A stretch of 64,000 nucleotides of DNA from contig NZ_AP018042.1 of NCBI RefSeq assembly GCF_002356295.1, positions 372,001 through 436,000 on the forward strand, read 5' to 3'. The notes beneath the pieces were generated by a model. It had not been told where the DNA came from, ran no database searches, and worked only from the letters and a program-made list of their open reading frames with translations. Source of the stretch: Labilibaculum antarcticum. Its GTDB lineage: Bacteria > Bacteroidota > Bacteroidia > Bacteroidales > Marinifilaceae. Shown here piece after piece: positions 26,988 to 36,658 of this stretch. A program made the translations under genes and the position numbers. Every line of letters begins with the position of its first letter. The stretch's first letter is position 1.

Positions 26988-29252
26988 CTAAATTCCCTTT
27001 TTGTATTGCTTGTTGGTGGTAGATTGAATGACTTTTTTCAATATCGTTTCAGAATTGGCAGTCTCTTCCAATCGGTTTTCAAAAAGTTGAATAAGTTCCG
27101 ATTTCGAACTGGCTAGCTTGGTTTCAGTTTTCACATCTCGTAAATCAATCATGAAAGAGGAAAAAACAGCTGGCAAATCGTTCAGAATTTCTGTATTCAG
27201 GAAATTGTTTTGATTGTAGATGGTATGATAGTTTCCTTTTGATTTTTCAATCATAAAGGATTCCTTTTTTAGATTGATAATGGATGAAGATTTCTCACAG
27301 GCCTGAATGCATGTATCATCCACTCTATTTTTCTCACAACCAGTTACCTGATGAAATAAACATTGCCTGCTGGTCATGAGTACGATGGGATGATAAATGC
27401 TGTAATGCAATTTAAAATTCGTCGGTTTTTTAATCCCTTTTATCTGATTCCGGTTCAACTCATTAGAAATAAACGCGCCAGAGCAATTCAAAGCCTCTTT
27501 TAAAGCCAGTAGACTGTACGAATTCACAATATTTAAGTGCGGACCAGCGATCCAATCAATTCCCAACTGATAAGCCTCGTAGGCAATTCCTGTATTGTTT
27601 GTAACAATCAATTTTGGTTTTAGCTGTTTCAGAAATTCTACAGCTATTGAGTAATCTTCCCCAATAATCACCGAAGGAAAGTAAGGAATTAACTTTTTGT
27701 ATCGGGTAAATAAATCTGTAAAATCAGAACATTTGTCTTTGAAACAATTCGGCAATTGAAAATAGATATCGGCCTTAGTTTCATCAGTAAGATAAATATC
27801 TTCCTCAGAAGAAATCAACACCGAAAGACTCGGTTTATCGGCCTCTAGCCCCAAATTGGTAATAGCAGGAACTTGAACTGGCTCAAGCGATTCTTTCGAT
27901 CCATTTAAAAGGTAAAGAATTCTTTTCTTTAGCGATGTTAGCTCTTTAAAAGAAATGTAAACATCCGCCTTTATCTCCTCCAGACTCATTTCCTCAATGA
28001 AATATTCGGTATCGTTGAAAGCCTTGAATCTTTTCAGAACCATTTCATAATCCAAAGGCTGAGTTCCTTTTGCCAGCAAATCACATTCTGAATGCACAAC
28101 AAATGTTCTCTCGGGTGTTGTCACCGATACTTTTAATGGAGTACCACATTCTCCGGAAAGGTGAATTTGCAAGGGCACTTTTTTCGCACTTAGCTGATTG
28201 ATCTTAGCCTCAACCAAAGCTTTAATCTCTTCCTTTTCCTGATATAATTTTAACTGCCCAGCCTCTACCTCATCAGCGGAAGCGTAGGAATTAATTTCCG
28301 AAAGATGCTTTATGGAATGATCACGAGGATTATCGATGAACATGTTTTTGCTAATCTCGCCTTTCAGCAGAGTATCCGAAAAATCGCGATTGAAAACCTT
28401 GTACAAATGGCTGTTATCTTCTCCAATCTTATTCTGATTGTGAAAAGTATCCAATTGCTTTCTCCAGGCATCAACCACCGTGTACACGTAAGCATACTTC
28501 TTAATTCTTCCTTCAATTTTAAGTGAATCAACACCAGCTTCGTACAATTCCTTTAGATCGAAAAAGGCTGAGTTGTCTTTTAAATTAAGAGGGTAATTTT
28601 TACCTGCTGCAGTTGTAATGTACTGATCGCGGCAAGGCTGACTGCAACGTCCTCTGTTGCCGGAGTTTCCGCTCAAGACCGAACTAATATAGCATATTCC
28701 TGAAAAGGAAATGCAATTGGAACCATGCACAAACACTTCGGTCAAGACATTATTCTCATGTGCTACTGAAGTTAAATGCTGTATTTCGTGGATATTTAGC
28801 TCGCGGGATAAATTTACGCGGGTAGAAGATAATTTGCTTAGGAATTTTATCTGACCCGAGTTGTGATTGGTCAGCTGAGTTGAAGCATGAACATTGAGTG
28901 ATTTAAAATACTTTCTTAGCAAATAAAGCATTCCCAAATCCTGCACAATTACACCATCGATACTGGTATTCACCAATTTGTTGAGTAAGCTAATTAAGGC
29001 AGGAATTTCACGTTCTATTATAATGATATTGAGCGTAAGAAAAACTTCGCAATTGTAGCTGTGAGCTAAATGCAGAATGCCCTGCAGATTCTCAAAACTG
29101 ATATTGGCAGCTCGATTTCTAGCGTTAAACTGATCCAAACCGCAATATACCGCATTCGCTCCTGCAAGTATTGCGGCTTTTATGGAATCAACATCTCCTC
29201 CTGGCGCTAATAATTCAATCTTTCTTTTTGTCACAATCTCTAACTCTTTCAT
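26988..29252 (-). CDS. Peptidase U32 family protein, second and longer paralogue
   Basis: 754 aa. The N-terminal half is a typical U32 barrel: KIELLAPGGDVDSIKAAILAG, HASTQLTNHN, then the Fe-S cysteine cluster GICYISSVLSG and RGRCSQPCRDQY near residues 190-210, and SLKIEGRIKKYAY. The C-terminal half has a second conserved block with Cys (SRQCLFHQVTGCEKNRVDDTC) and YHTIYNQNNFLNTEIL. The long form resembles RlhA-type proteins that act with prephenate-derived hydroxyl donors on 23S rRNA. Together with the protein at 9220-11040 it may give the cell two RNA-hydroxylation activities. Assignment of each to a target is open. Confidence 0.85.
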   Translation of the reverse strand: MKELEIVTKRKIELLAPGGDVDSIKAAILAGANAVYCGLDQFNARNRAANISFENLQGILHLAHSYNCEVFLTLNIIIIEREIPALISLLNKLVNTSIDGVIVQDLGMLYLLRKYFKSLNVHASTQLTNHNSGQIKFLSKLSSTRVNLSRELNIHEIQHLTSVAHENNVLTEVFVHGSNCISFSGICYISSVLSGNSGNRGRCSQPCRDQYITTAAGKNYPLNLKDNSAFFDLKELYEAGVDSLKIEGRIKKYAYVYTVVDAWRKQLDTFHNQNKIGEDNSHLYKVFNRDFSDTLLKGEISKNMFIDNPRDHSIKHLSEINSYASADEVEAGQLKLYQEKEEIKALVEAKINQLSAKKVPLQIHLSGECGTPLKVSVTTPERTFVVHSECDLLAKGTQPLDYEMVLKRFKAFNDTEYFIEEMSLEEIKADVYISFKELTSLKKRILYLLNGSKESLEPVQVPAITNLGLEADKPSLSVLISSEEDIYLTDETKADIYFQLPNCFKDKCSDFTDLFTRYKKLIPYFPSVIIGEDYSIAVEFLKQLKPKLIVTNNTGIAYEAYQLGIDWIAGPHLNIVNSYSLLALKEALNCSGAFISNELNRNQIKGIKKPTNFKLHYSIYHPIVLMTSRQCLFHQVTGCEKNRVDDTCIQACEKSSSIINLKKESFMIEKSKGNYHTIYNQNNFLNTEILNDLPAVFSSFMIDLRDVKTETKLASSKSELIQLFENRLEETANSETILKKVIQSTTNKQYKKGI

Positions 29253-29314
29253 GAGATGCCAAAAGTAAAGATTTTTTATTTGGGTTCAGGAAACAAATTT
29301 TCAGGATATAAATA

Positions 29315-29343
29315 AAGGTGACTGAGAACATCCCAATCACCTT
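29315..29343 (-). terminator. Hairpin after the corrinoid protein gene
   Basis: AAGGTGA (29337-29343 read on minus) pairs with TCACCTT (29315-29321), followed by TATTTAT on the minus strand. A modest terminator for the methyltransferase operon. Confidence 0.5.
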
Positions 29344-29365
29344 CATGTAAATCTTGTTCCCTTAT

Positions 29366-30034
29366 TTAGGAAGCAATACTGTTTAAGTATTCAACAACTC
29401 CCTGAGGACCTTGACTGTAACTGTCGGCTCCAATTTTATCGCAAAACTCTTGATTAACAGGAGCTCCACCGATACAAACCCTTCTGTTTTCGTTATTTGC
29501 CTTAATTGCCTTAACTATTTTCTCCATATTTGGCATCGTTGTAGTCAATAATGAAGACAAACCAATCACACTACCTGGATATTTATCTGCAGCTTCAATA
29601 AAGCTTTCCGCTTTCACATCAGTACCCAAGTCAATTACTTCGTATCCATTTCCTTCTATCATCATGGAAACCAAATTCTTTCCAATATTGTGAAGATCTC
29701 CTTCGACGGTTCCAATTACGAAAACACCTTTGCGTTTAGCCGCACCCGATGAAAAAAATGGCTTAAGGTGTTTCATAGCGCCCTCCATGGCTTTTGCAGA
29801 CATCAGCACTTGTGGTACAAAAACTTTATTATCTCTAAACTTGATGCCTATCTTTTCCATTCCTAACACCAAAGCCTTGCTTAAAATATCGCCAGCCGCA
29901 GCTCCTTTTTCAAGCAATTGAATTGTTATTTCATCTGCTCCATCTTCCCCTTTTAAATTAGGAGGATAAGGAGACACTTTATTGATTTTACCGAATTCAA
30001 CGGCATGTGCTAGTTTGATATATAATTCTTCCAT
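29366..30034 (-). CDS. Methyltransferase cognate corrinoid protein (MtaC/MtbC-like)
   Basis: 222 aa with a helical cap domain (residues 1-90, ILSKALVLGMEKIGIKF, VPQVLMSAKAMEGAM) and a Rossmann B12-binding domain. The cobalt-ligand motif DLHNIGKN is at about residue 112, followed by VIGLSSLLTT and RVCIGGAPV, all three corrinoid contacts. Such proteins shuttle a methyl group from a substrate-specific methyltransferase to a second methyltransferase. The gene starts two bases after the UroD-type gene, so the two are translationally linked. No substrate-specific MtaB/MtmB-like subunit is visible nearby. Confidence 0.92.
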   Translation of the reverse strand: MEELYIKLAHAVEFGKINKVSPYPPNLKGEDGADEITIQLLEKGAAAGDILSKALVLGMEKIGIKFRDNKVFVPQVLMSAKAMEGAMKHLKPFFSSGAAKRKGVFVIGTVEGDLHNIGKNLVSMMIEGNGYEVIDLGTDVKAESFIEAADKYPGSVIGLSSLLTTTMPNMEKIVKAIKANNENRRVCIGGAPVNQEFCDKIGADSYSQGPQGVVEYLNSIAS

Positions 30035-30036
30035 GA

Positions 30037-31053
30037 TTAATTTTCTTTAAAAGTTGGTTGATTTTGTGCTACATCAATAAAGGCTAATATTTTTTCTAAG
30101 CTGGTATCACTTTCCACAGAGTGTGAGGGTGAAAAAATATAACCACCATCTTTACCAAGTTCAATCAATCCCTTCGATTCTCTTAGTACATCTTCAACAG
30201 TTCCAAAAGGAAGCGTTTTTTGCATAGATAAACCTCCGTGAAATGCCAATCGACCTTTGTACATCGGTAATATTTCATACAAATCCATTACTTCGGGTTG
30301 AAAAGGATTGAAACTATTTAATCCTGCTTCTACCAATAATGGGAACAACTCATCTACATCGCCGCAGCTATGAATCATTACATATTTTCCTGCATCGCGA
30401 ACTCTTTTATACATTCGCTGTATTTGAGGATATAAGAATTCCTTCCAAGTATCAATTCCCATGATTAGGCCTTCCTGTTGGCCCCAATCATCACCAAAAT
30501 AAACGGCATCAATATCGTATTCCAATGCCTTATCAATTTGAGCTATGTTGTAATCACCAATTTTCTCCATTAGTTCGTGAACAAAATCAGGGTAAAGCAT
30601 GAAATCCATCAACAGGTTTTCCATTCCACGCATAGTCCAGGCTCTTTCGTATAATGAAAATCCGATTTGGAATACACGAAACAAATCTGGTTTCTTTGCA
30701 ATTTCAGGTTCGATATTGGAATAAAATCGAGGATCATGCGGATTAGGAAAATAAACACCTTCCATGCTTGGTTCTTTAATCAAAACCTCAACCGGCATTC
30801 CAATATCTTTATCAACCGAACGATCCCAAACTACGTTAAAAACGTCCTTAAACATATTAGGTGCAACCTCATCGAAAAAACCAATATCACTTCCTAAATT
30901 AAGAATGTGGTTTCCCAAAGGGATATCTAAATCTTCCTCTTTATAATAATCCTGAAGAATCTCTTTCGGTTCAACAGTGAATTTAAAAGACCAGGGTACA
31001 TACGGTGGCTTTTTCCCGTCAAGAACCATTTTTACAACTTCTCTTTTTGTCAT
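30037..31053 (-). CDS. Uroporphyrinogen decarboxylase-family methyltransferase (MtaA/MtbA-like)
   Basis: 338 aa, UroD fold. In this branch the proteins transfer methyl groups between a corrinoid protein and a thiol or folate and bind zinc. Candidate zinc ligands are in [21 protein letters not shown] (His and Cys) and a late His/Cys-poor segment [39 protein letters not shown] is family-typical. It is not HemE: the arginine-rich N-terminal porphyrinogen motif is absent. It heads the operon with the corrinoid gene and faces a divergent AraC gene across 192 bases. CAAATTAA at 31092-31099 may be its minus-strand -7 box. Confidence 0.85.
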   Translation of the reverse strand: MTKREVVKMVLDGKKPPYVPWSFKFTVEPKEILQDYYKEEDLDIPLGNHILNLGSDIGFFDEVAPNMFKDVFNVVWDRSVDKDIGMPVEVLIKEPSMEGVYFPNPHDPRFYSNIEPEIAKKPDLFRVFQIGFSLYERAWTMRGMENLLMDFMLYPDFVHELMEKIGDYNIAQIDKALEYDIDAVYFGDDWGQQEGLIMGIDTWKEFLYPQIQRMYKRVRDAGKYVMIHSCGDVDELFPLLVEAGLNSFNPFQPEVMDLYEILPMYKGRLAFHGGLSMQKTLPFGTVEDVLRESKGLIELGKDGGYIFSPSHSVESDTSLEKILAFIDVAQNQPTFKEN

Positions 31054-31126
31054 GATGTTTAGTATTTTGGGTTTAACAGTTTCATTTACTACAAATTAAA
31101 AGAATATTAACATGGTTTTCTTTCTC

Positions 31127-31154
31127 TTTGTTGACTTGTATTTAGCTATATTTG
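31127..31154 (+). promoter_or_regulatory. Promoter of the AraC-type regulator
   Basis: TATATTTG (31147-31154) matches the -7 box; TTTG at 31127-31130 is a -33 candidate with a 16-base spacer. Confidence 0.5.
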
Positions 31155-31245
31155 CCTAACACCACGAATTGAGCAAAAATACCATGGTGAGAAGAATGAT
31201 TTCACTTATCTTGTCATTTGAAATACGAATACAATTAACAAGCGA

Positions 31246-32112
31246 ATGATCCCCAAAGTTGAGAGAGTCGAAAAAAGAAATGGTGAATCTTTTGTTGTTG
31301 GCAAATACAGCAATAAATGGTTTGAACGCACTTGGCATTATCATCCTGAATATGAGTTGTTATTAATTACCAAAGGATCCGGCATTCGCGTAATTGGGAA
31401 CAATAGGAGTACATTTAAGGAAGGTGACTTGGTTCTGGTAGGTGGAGATATTCCTCATGCCTGGTTCTCCGATGCGTCCTTTTTCGAAGCTGATAATCAT
31501 GAGCTTTGTGAATCTACTTACGTGCAATTCAACCGATCCATTTTTGGCAACCACTTCGCAAATCTCCCTGAAATGAAAAACATTCAGAGAATGCTTGACG
31601 AAGCTAAATTTGGATTAAATTTTTGGGATGTAAACAAGTCGGAAATCTTCAATCAAATTAAAGATCTGCCCAACAGTTCGGGTCTTACACGTTTACTAAG
31701 TTTAATAAAAATACTGGAGCTCTTTATGCAGGGAAAACCCCAGCTTATTATTTCAAAAGATTACTTTACCGATTCATTTATCTCAAAATCTGTTCGAATA
31801 AGGAAAGTACATGAGTATGTAATGAATTATTACATGGATGATATTAGCCTGCAAAATGCAGCAAAATTAGTTGAAATGAATGTGAGTTCTTTTTGCCGTT
31901 TCTTCAAAAAAATGACCAAACGAACTTTCTCTCAGTATGTAAAAGAAACCCGAATTGATTTTGCTCAGCAATTACTAATTAATACCGAATTAGCATCCAA
32001 TCAGATTGGTTTTGAATGCGGTTTTAGTTCCGTAGCCTATTTCAACCAATGTTTTAAAAGCATTAGCGATATGTCACCACTGGAATACCGTTCAAGGTAT
32101 AAAAAGATATAA
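31246..32112 (+). CDS. AraC family regulator with cupin sensor
   Basis: 288 aa. The N-terminal cupin (about residues 20-110: FERTWHYHPEYELLLITKGSG, EGDLVLVGGDIPHAW) has the His pattern of AraC-type sugar sensors. The last 100 residues hold two helix-turn-helix motifs (VRIRKVHEYVMNYYMDDIS, then IGFECGFSSVAYFNQCFK). It is divergent from the methyltransferase pair and precedes, tail to tail, a secreted GH2 gene that ends 17 bases away, so it probably controls one or both. Confidence 0.9.
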   Translation: MIPKVERVEKRNGESFVVGKYSNKWFERTWHYHPEYELLLITKGSGIRVIGNNRSTFKEGDLVLVGGDIPHAWFSDASFFEADNHELCESTYVQFNRSIFGNHFANLPEMKNIQRMLDEAKFGLNFWDVNKSEIFNQIKDLPNSSGLTRLLSLIKILELFMQGKPQLIISKDYFTDSFISKSVRIRKVHEYVMNYYMDDISLQNAAKLVEMNVSSFCRFFKKMTKRTFSQYVKETRIDFAQQLLINTELASNQIGFECGFSSVAYFNQCFKSISDMSPLEYRSRYKKI

Positions 32113-32128
32113 GACAAACACCTCAACC

Positions 32129-34600
32129 TTATTCCGTTATAATTACAATCTCGTTGGATTCCAATTTACCTGCTTTCGCAGATATTTTTATTTCACCCGC
32201 TTTTCGTGTGCTTTGAACCAATAACATTGCCCTGCCATTATGAGTTACAATTAAATTGGATTTATGATTTTGTACGTTCCGATCCCATCCATTGTCAACC
32301 CCAATGTTTACTCCTTCTCCTTCGATAGTAAAGGAAAGCTGCATTTCTTTGTCGGGAACTAAATCGCCCGATTTTGTTTGAGTAAATGCCTCAATATGGA
32401 TTGCATCATAGCCATTTGCATTCATATTTGTTCTGTCTGCTTTTAGAACAATTTTCGATATATACTTAGCCGTTCTAATGGCATACTCTGCTTCTTTTAT
32501 ATCTGCGTTTACCCCTACTGCTTTTATTTCTCCTACCTGATAGGACACCAAATATTTCACAATATGATCGCTAAAATCAGATGGACTTTTTAAACCATAG
32601 CTTTTTTTGTTCACGAACAGTTCTACTTGCGGAGAGTTCGAATAAACCTCAACAAATACAGAATCGCCTTCGTTATAATTCCAGGTTTGTTCTACATCTT
32701 CAAACAACCATTTATCCAACCAATTTTGCACCCGATTATCGATAAACTTTCCATTTTCGTATTTCCACTGCGCTTTTTTAGCGTGTTTGGTAGCCAAATA
32801 AGTGTATGGCTTATCGTTCCAAAGGGTTCTGTAAAAATGACCTCTAGGTGTATAAAATGCACTGAAATCCAGTAAAGAAATCTCTAAACCTTTCCATGGA
32901 AACGGACCTGATTCGCCCAAATAAGCAATACCGGTCCAGATAAAAATACCAGCAACAAAATCACGATCTACAGCATCTTTCCATTCCTGATAAGTTCCCC
33001 AATTCTCTGATCCATACATGAGACGATTTGGGTAATTCTTATGATCTTCATCATAATTCTGCGCTCTGTAATTATAACCAATTACATCGGGCACATCAAA
33101 ATATCCAGTAATATTTCCAGCTCTGGGAAGTACTCCTCCAGTAGTAACAAAACGGCTCTGATCCACTTCTTTGATCCATTTTTCGATCTGCTCTGCCGTT
33201 TCTTTTAACTCATCATGTCCATCGCCAGTTTCTTCAACCAAAACTTTATTACCCAAACCTTGATTACTCTTCTCCATCTTAAAGTAATACGGGTAGGTCC
33301 ATTCGATTTCGTTGCCCATGCTCCACATAATTATCGAAGGGTGATTGCGCGAATAACGAACCATATCTTTCACATCACGCTCTGCCCATTCATCAAAATC
33401 ATCACCGTATCCAGTTTCTAAATCAGGTCGCATATCATCTGCAAAACGAGAAGTAATCCATTTACTCTTGTTACGTTTCCACTCATCCAAGGCCTCGTTG
33501 ATTACCACAAATCCCATTTCGTCGCACAATGTTAAAAGACCAGGATCACCAGGATTATGAGCCAGTCGAATGGCATTTACACCAATCTCTTTCAGTTTTA
33601 ACAATCGTCTTTTCCAAACGTCACGAATAAATACGGCACCAACGGCTCCTGCATCGTGATGAAGACAAACTCCTTTTAATTTAACACTCTTATCATTTAA
33701 AAAGAAACCTTTGTTCGCATCAAAGCGAATCGATCGAACTCCAAAATCAACAGTATAAGTGTCTACTATATTTTTCCCTGATAGAACCTGAATTTCGGCC
33801 TTGTACATATTGGTTTGCTCAATACTCCATAGTTTTGGATTCTTAAGCGATAAACTCAAATTTGCAGTATCACAAGATGTAGAGCTCAGCTTTTCATCAG
33901 CTTTTGCAATTGTATTGTTCTGTTTGTCTTTTATCAAGACTTTAATATTCAATTTTTGTGATTTACGCTCAGCATTTTTCACAACTACAGCCAAAACTAC
34001 TTTTGCATTTTGTGTTGTAACCTGTGGAGTTTCAACCCAAGCTCCAAACTGAGGAACATATACTTTAGATGTATTTACCAATCGTACACTTCGGTAGATT
34101 CCAGAACCGGAATACCAACGGGAATCTGCGTAATTAGAATGGTCTACCTTTACTGCAATGGTGTTTTCACCTCCGTAGTTTAGATATTGACTTAGCTCGT
34201 AAGTAAAAGCGCTGTAACCATAAGGTCGTTTCCCTAAATAATGCCCATTAATCCAAACCTCCGAATTACGATACACACCATCGAATTCAATATGAGTAAT
34301 TGTATTTTTCCAAGCAGAAGCTACTTCGAATGTTTTTCGGTACCAACCAATGCCTGTAGGTAGAAAACCTGTAGAGCCAGCCGTATTTTCTGTCGTATAG
34401 CTTTGTTCGATCGACCAATCGTGAGGAAGATTTAGCAAACGCCAATCAGCATCGTCAAATTGAGAATTCTGAGCTTCATTCACATCTCCAAGATGAAACT
34501 TCCAATCAAAATTAAAATCTTTATTTGTTCGTGAATTATCAGCAAAACCAGATGAGGTAACTGCTAAAAGAAGTACTAAAGCTAAAATTGATTTTTTCAT
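32129..34600 (-). CDS. Secreted glycoside hydrolase family 2 enzyme (beta-galactosidase-like)
   Basis: 823 aa. Signal peptide (cut near SSGFA), then the GH2 sugar-binding domain (DWRLLNLPHDWSIEQ, WYRKTFEV, VWINGHYLGKRPYGYS, SRWYSGSGIYR), an Ig-like domain, and the TIM barrel. The acid/base Glu is in MWSMGNEIEW and the nucleophile is probably the Glu of LMYGSENWG. A C-terminal Ig-like domain follows (residues about 690-823). Substrates in this branch include beta-galactosides, beta-glucuronides and algal or plant side chains; the sequence does not decide. No SusC/SusD pair is next to it, so it is not a full polysaccharide locus. Stop codon 17 bases from the AraC stop. Confidence 0.93.
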   Translation of the reverse strand: MKKSILALVLLLAVTSSGFADNSRTNKDFNFDWKFHLGDVNEAQNSQFDDADWRLLNLPHDWSIEQSYTTENTAGSTGFLPTGIGWYRKTFEVASAWKNTITHIEFDGVYRNSEVWINGHYLGKRPYGYSAFTYELSQYLNYGGENTIAVKVDHSNYADSRWYSGSGIYRSVRLVNTSKVYVPQFGAWVETPQVTTQNAKVVLAVVVKNAERKSQKLNIKVLIKDKQNNTIAKADEKLSSTSCDTANLSLSLKNPKLWSIEQTNMYKAEIQVLSGKNIVDTYTVDFGVRSIRFDANKGFFLNDKSVKLKGVCLHHDAGAVGAVFIRDVWKRRLLKLKEIGVNAIRLAHNPGDPGLLTLCDEMGFVVINEALDEWKRNKSKWITSRFADDMRPDLETGYGDDFDEWAERDVKDMVRYSRNHPSIIMWSMGNEIEWTYPYYFKMEKSNQGLGNKVLVEETGDGHDELKETAEQIEKWIKEVDQSRFVTTGGVLPRAGNITGYFDVPDVIGYNYRAQNYDEDHKNYPNRLMYGSENWGTYQEWKDAVDRDFVAGIFIWTGIAYLGESGPFPWKGLEISLLDFSAFYTPRGHFYRTLWNDKPYTYLATKHAKKAQWKYENGKFIDNRVQNWLDKWLFEDVEQTWNYNEGDSVFVEVYSNSPQVELFVNKKSYGLKSPSDFSDHIVKYLVSYQVGEIKAVGVNADIKEAEYAIRTAKYISKIVLKADRTNMNANGYDAIHIEAFTQTKSGDLVPDKEMQLSFTIEGEGVNIGVDNGWDRNVQNHKSNLIVTHNGRAMLLVQSTRKAGEIKISAKAGKLESNEIVIITE

Positions 34601-34663
34601 GATGCTCAGGATAAGTTTTATAAGTCAGCTATCAAATTAAATCTATATTGATATCTGAAAACA

Positions 34664-34696
34664 CAAAACTACAAAACAGAGATGATTTTTGTCAAA
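34664..34696 (-). promoter_or_regulatory. Promoter of the GH2 gene
   Basis: On the minus strand TAGTTTTG (34671-34664) is the -7 box and TTTG (34696-34693) the -33 box, spacer 21 bases. This gives a leader of about 60 bases. Confidence 0.55.
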
Positions 34697-34820
34697 ACTA
34701 TATTGCCAATCATTTAGTTATATTGCCTTTCGAAATCTATAAGGTGAATATTTTCAGATGAATTCTCTAAATGAATTTTCTGTTCAAAAAAGCAGACCGA
34801 CTTATTTCTCCCAGTTCTGA

Positions 34821-35330
34821 TTAATCTGTTTTAGAATACAAAAACTTTGCCCGATCTAAATCAATAGGCTGGTCAATATCAAGGGATAAAAAGTACTTCA
34901 ACTGCCATTTTTGTGTTTTTTCTGCTTGCTTACTATTTGTCTTATCCCAAGGTGGATAAACCCGAAATGCTCTTTTCCCTCCCTTCCCTTCAGTAGAAAT
35001 AATGCCTTGCTTTACTAATTCTGATATAGGAAAAACAAATTGTCCAAAACAGTTGTCCGAGCACGTATTTATGATGAAAAAATCAATTCTATCGGAACTA
35101 TCAAAAGCCTGTATGGGTCCATTCCCTATTCTTTTCCAAACCGTAACAAATTGTCCTGTTTTTGTAGGAGTAATTTTGGACCTTCTTGCAATAACAAAAG
35201 ATTTGTTGATTTCGAATGTGCAGGCATCATATTCCCTACTCTCTTTTTCCAAAACAAAGTTCTTAATTTCAAAAGCACATTTGTCGTAAACCAGCTCCTT
35301 TACCCCTGAAAAATCAAAGTTTGATGTCAT
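34821..35330 (-). CDS. MepB family protein
   Basis: 169 aa matching the MepB family, first seen in the Staphylococcus mepRAB locus and of unknown function. Typical parts: DACTFEINKSFVIARRSKITPTKTGQFVTVWKR, IDFFIINTCSDNCFGQFVFP, GKGGKRAFRVYPPWDKTNSKQAEKTQKWQ. It overlaps the hipA stop, which puts it in one operon with hipB and hipA. Soluble, no signal peptide. Confidence 0.88.
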   Translation of the reverse strand: MTSNFDFSGVKELVYDKCAFEIKNFVLEKESREYDACTFEINKSFVIARRSKITPTKTGQFVTVWKRIGNGPIQAFDSSDRIDFFIINTCSDNCFGQFVFPISELVKQGIISTEGKGGKRAFRVYPPWDKTNSKQAEKTQKWQLKYFLSLDIDQPIDLDRAKFLYSKTD

Positions 35331-36658
35331 TAGCTAGATTTTTCTTTTCCAAAATTCAATAGTGTCCCTTTAATGGCGTCTCGCAATTTAGAATCTACGC
35401 TAACTTTATCTGCATAACGATCCCAGTTTTGCACTTTAGCATTTATTTCAGAGATGATTTTTTCTGATTTTTTGATATTCATTGCTTTAGCAAAGGCTAA
35501 CAGATCACTTCTTTGCAGATCTTTCCTTTTGCCATTAATACTTAAAGAATGCTGACTTACCCAAATACTATCCGGCCGGTAGGCATGGCAAATATCGTAT
35601 GCTGGTGCCAACTCCCAACTCTCTCCTTCTTTTAATCTAAAAGCAAAATTCTTTGTATGGTCATCACAATTACGTGCAATTACATTAAATATCATTCTTC
35701 GATACATTTGCTCTGCTTGTGGGTATGGCAAACGAAGTATTCTCATGGTCTGAAACAATTGCTCGTAACTAAAACTTCTTACCTCGTTAAAATCATAATG
35801 CTGCATCGCACAAAATGTTTGAATGTGGTATTTTTCAGATCCATTTTCACGGTCAAATCGCTTGGTCATAAAATGTGCTCTGCCATTTTCCTCCAATAGA
35901 TCAGATTCCATCATCTCAATACCACAGTCTTTTGCCATGTTGTAATAGGCCATTTCGATTCTTCCATAACCAATGGTTTTTCCAAATTGAGCATCACTTA
36001 CACCATCCAGCTTTATTAACCAATGCTCAAACCCTTTCGGAGCATTCGCTTGACCGGAACGAACCTGTCCTGTTTTTTTATTATAGGCAATAATTGCTTT
36101 GGGTCTTGCTCCACCAGCTGATGTTCCTATTTTTAGGATTTCCATCATTGCCCGTTGTTCATCTTTGCTCAAATTGGCTTCAAAATCTTCTCGTTTACCA
36201 AGCATTTTTTGTGCAATATCAACGAGTCCATTGATCTCAACCTGAAAAGAATTTTTATTTGAGTTGAGTTGAGTAGGTTCAAATTCTAAAGCACCCATAC
36301 CTCTTGTTCCGATAAAACAGAGTTGTTCTATGGGATTCATACTATTTTCGGGACGACCATTTTGTGCTAACCAAACATTTATAAGCTGATTTCCATATTT
36401 ATCGGGTAATACATCTGCTAATAAACCTGGCAAGCCTTTAAATGTATCGTATTCGCTGTTTTTTGAAGGTCTGAGTTCAGGAAATGAAAATATGCGCTGA
36501 CTGGATTGAATGGGCATTTTGACTGGTGCTAAATCTATCCCCAGCGATTTAAATTTAGGCTCGTATTCGAAACTGGCAAGGCCTTGATTCTCATCCCAAG
36601 CTACAGCCCCAACCGTCTGACCCCAAATTTTGACATATGCTGTTTTTATTTCTACCAT
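35330..36658 (-). CDS. hipA: HipA family serine/threonine kinase toxin
   Basis: 442 aa, full HipA length. HipA phosphorylates a tRNA synthetase (GltX in E. coli) or related target and induces dormancy. The N-terminal domain (YVKIWGQTVGAVAWDE, FSFPELRPSK, FKGLPGLLADVLPDKYG) is intact. The kinase core has the Gly/Ser loop GTSAGGARPKAI near 190, the lysine in EHWLIKLDG, the ARNCDDHTKNFAF catalytic segment (Asp as base) and the Mg-binding Asp in LAPAYDICH. Its start overlaps hipB by seven bases. All catalytic parts are present, so it should be active. Confidence 0.93.
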   Translation of the reverse strand: MVEIKTAYVKIWGQTVGAVAWDENQGLASFEYEPKFKSLGIDLAPVKMPIQSSQRIFSFPELRPSKNSEYDTFKGLPGLLADVLPDKYGNQLINVWLAQNGRPENSMNPIEQLCFIGTRGMGALEFEPTQLNSNKNSFQVEINGLVDIAQKMLGKREDFEANLSKDEQRAMMEILKIGTSAGGARPKAIIAYNKKTGQVRSGQANAPKGFEHWLIKLDGVSDAQFGKTIGYGRIEMAYYNMAKDCGIEMMESDLLEENGRAHFMTKRFDRENGSEKYHIQTFCAMQHYDFNEVRSFSYEQLFQTMRILRLPYPQAEQMYRRMIFNVIARNCDDHTKNFAFRLKEGESWELAPAYDICHAYRPDSIWVSQHSLSINGKRKDLQRSDLLAFAKAMNIKKSEKIISEINAKVQNWDRYADKVSVDSKLRDAIKGTLLNFGKEKSS

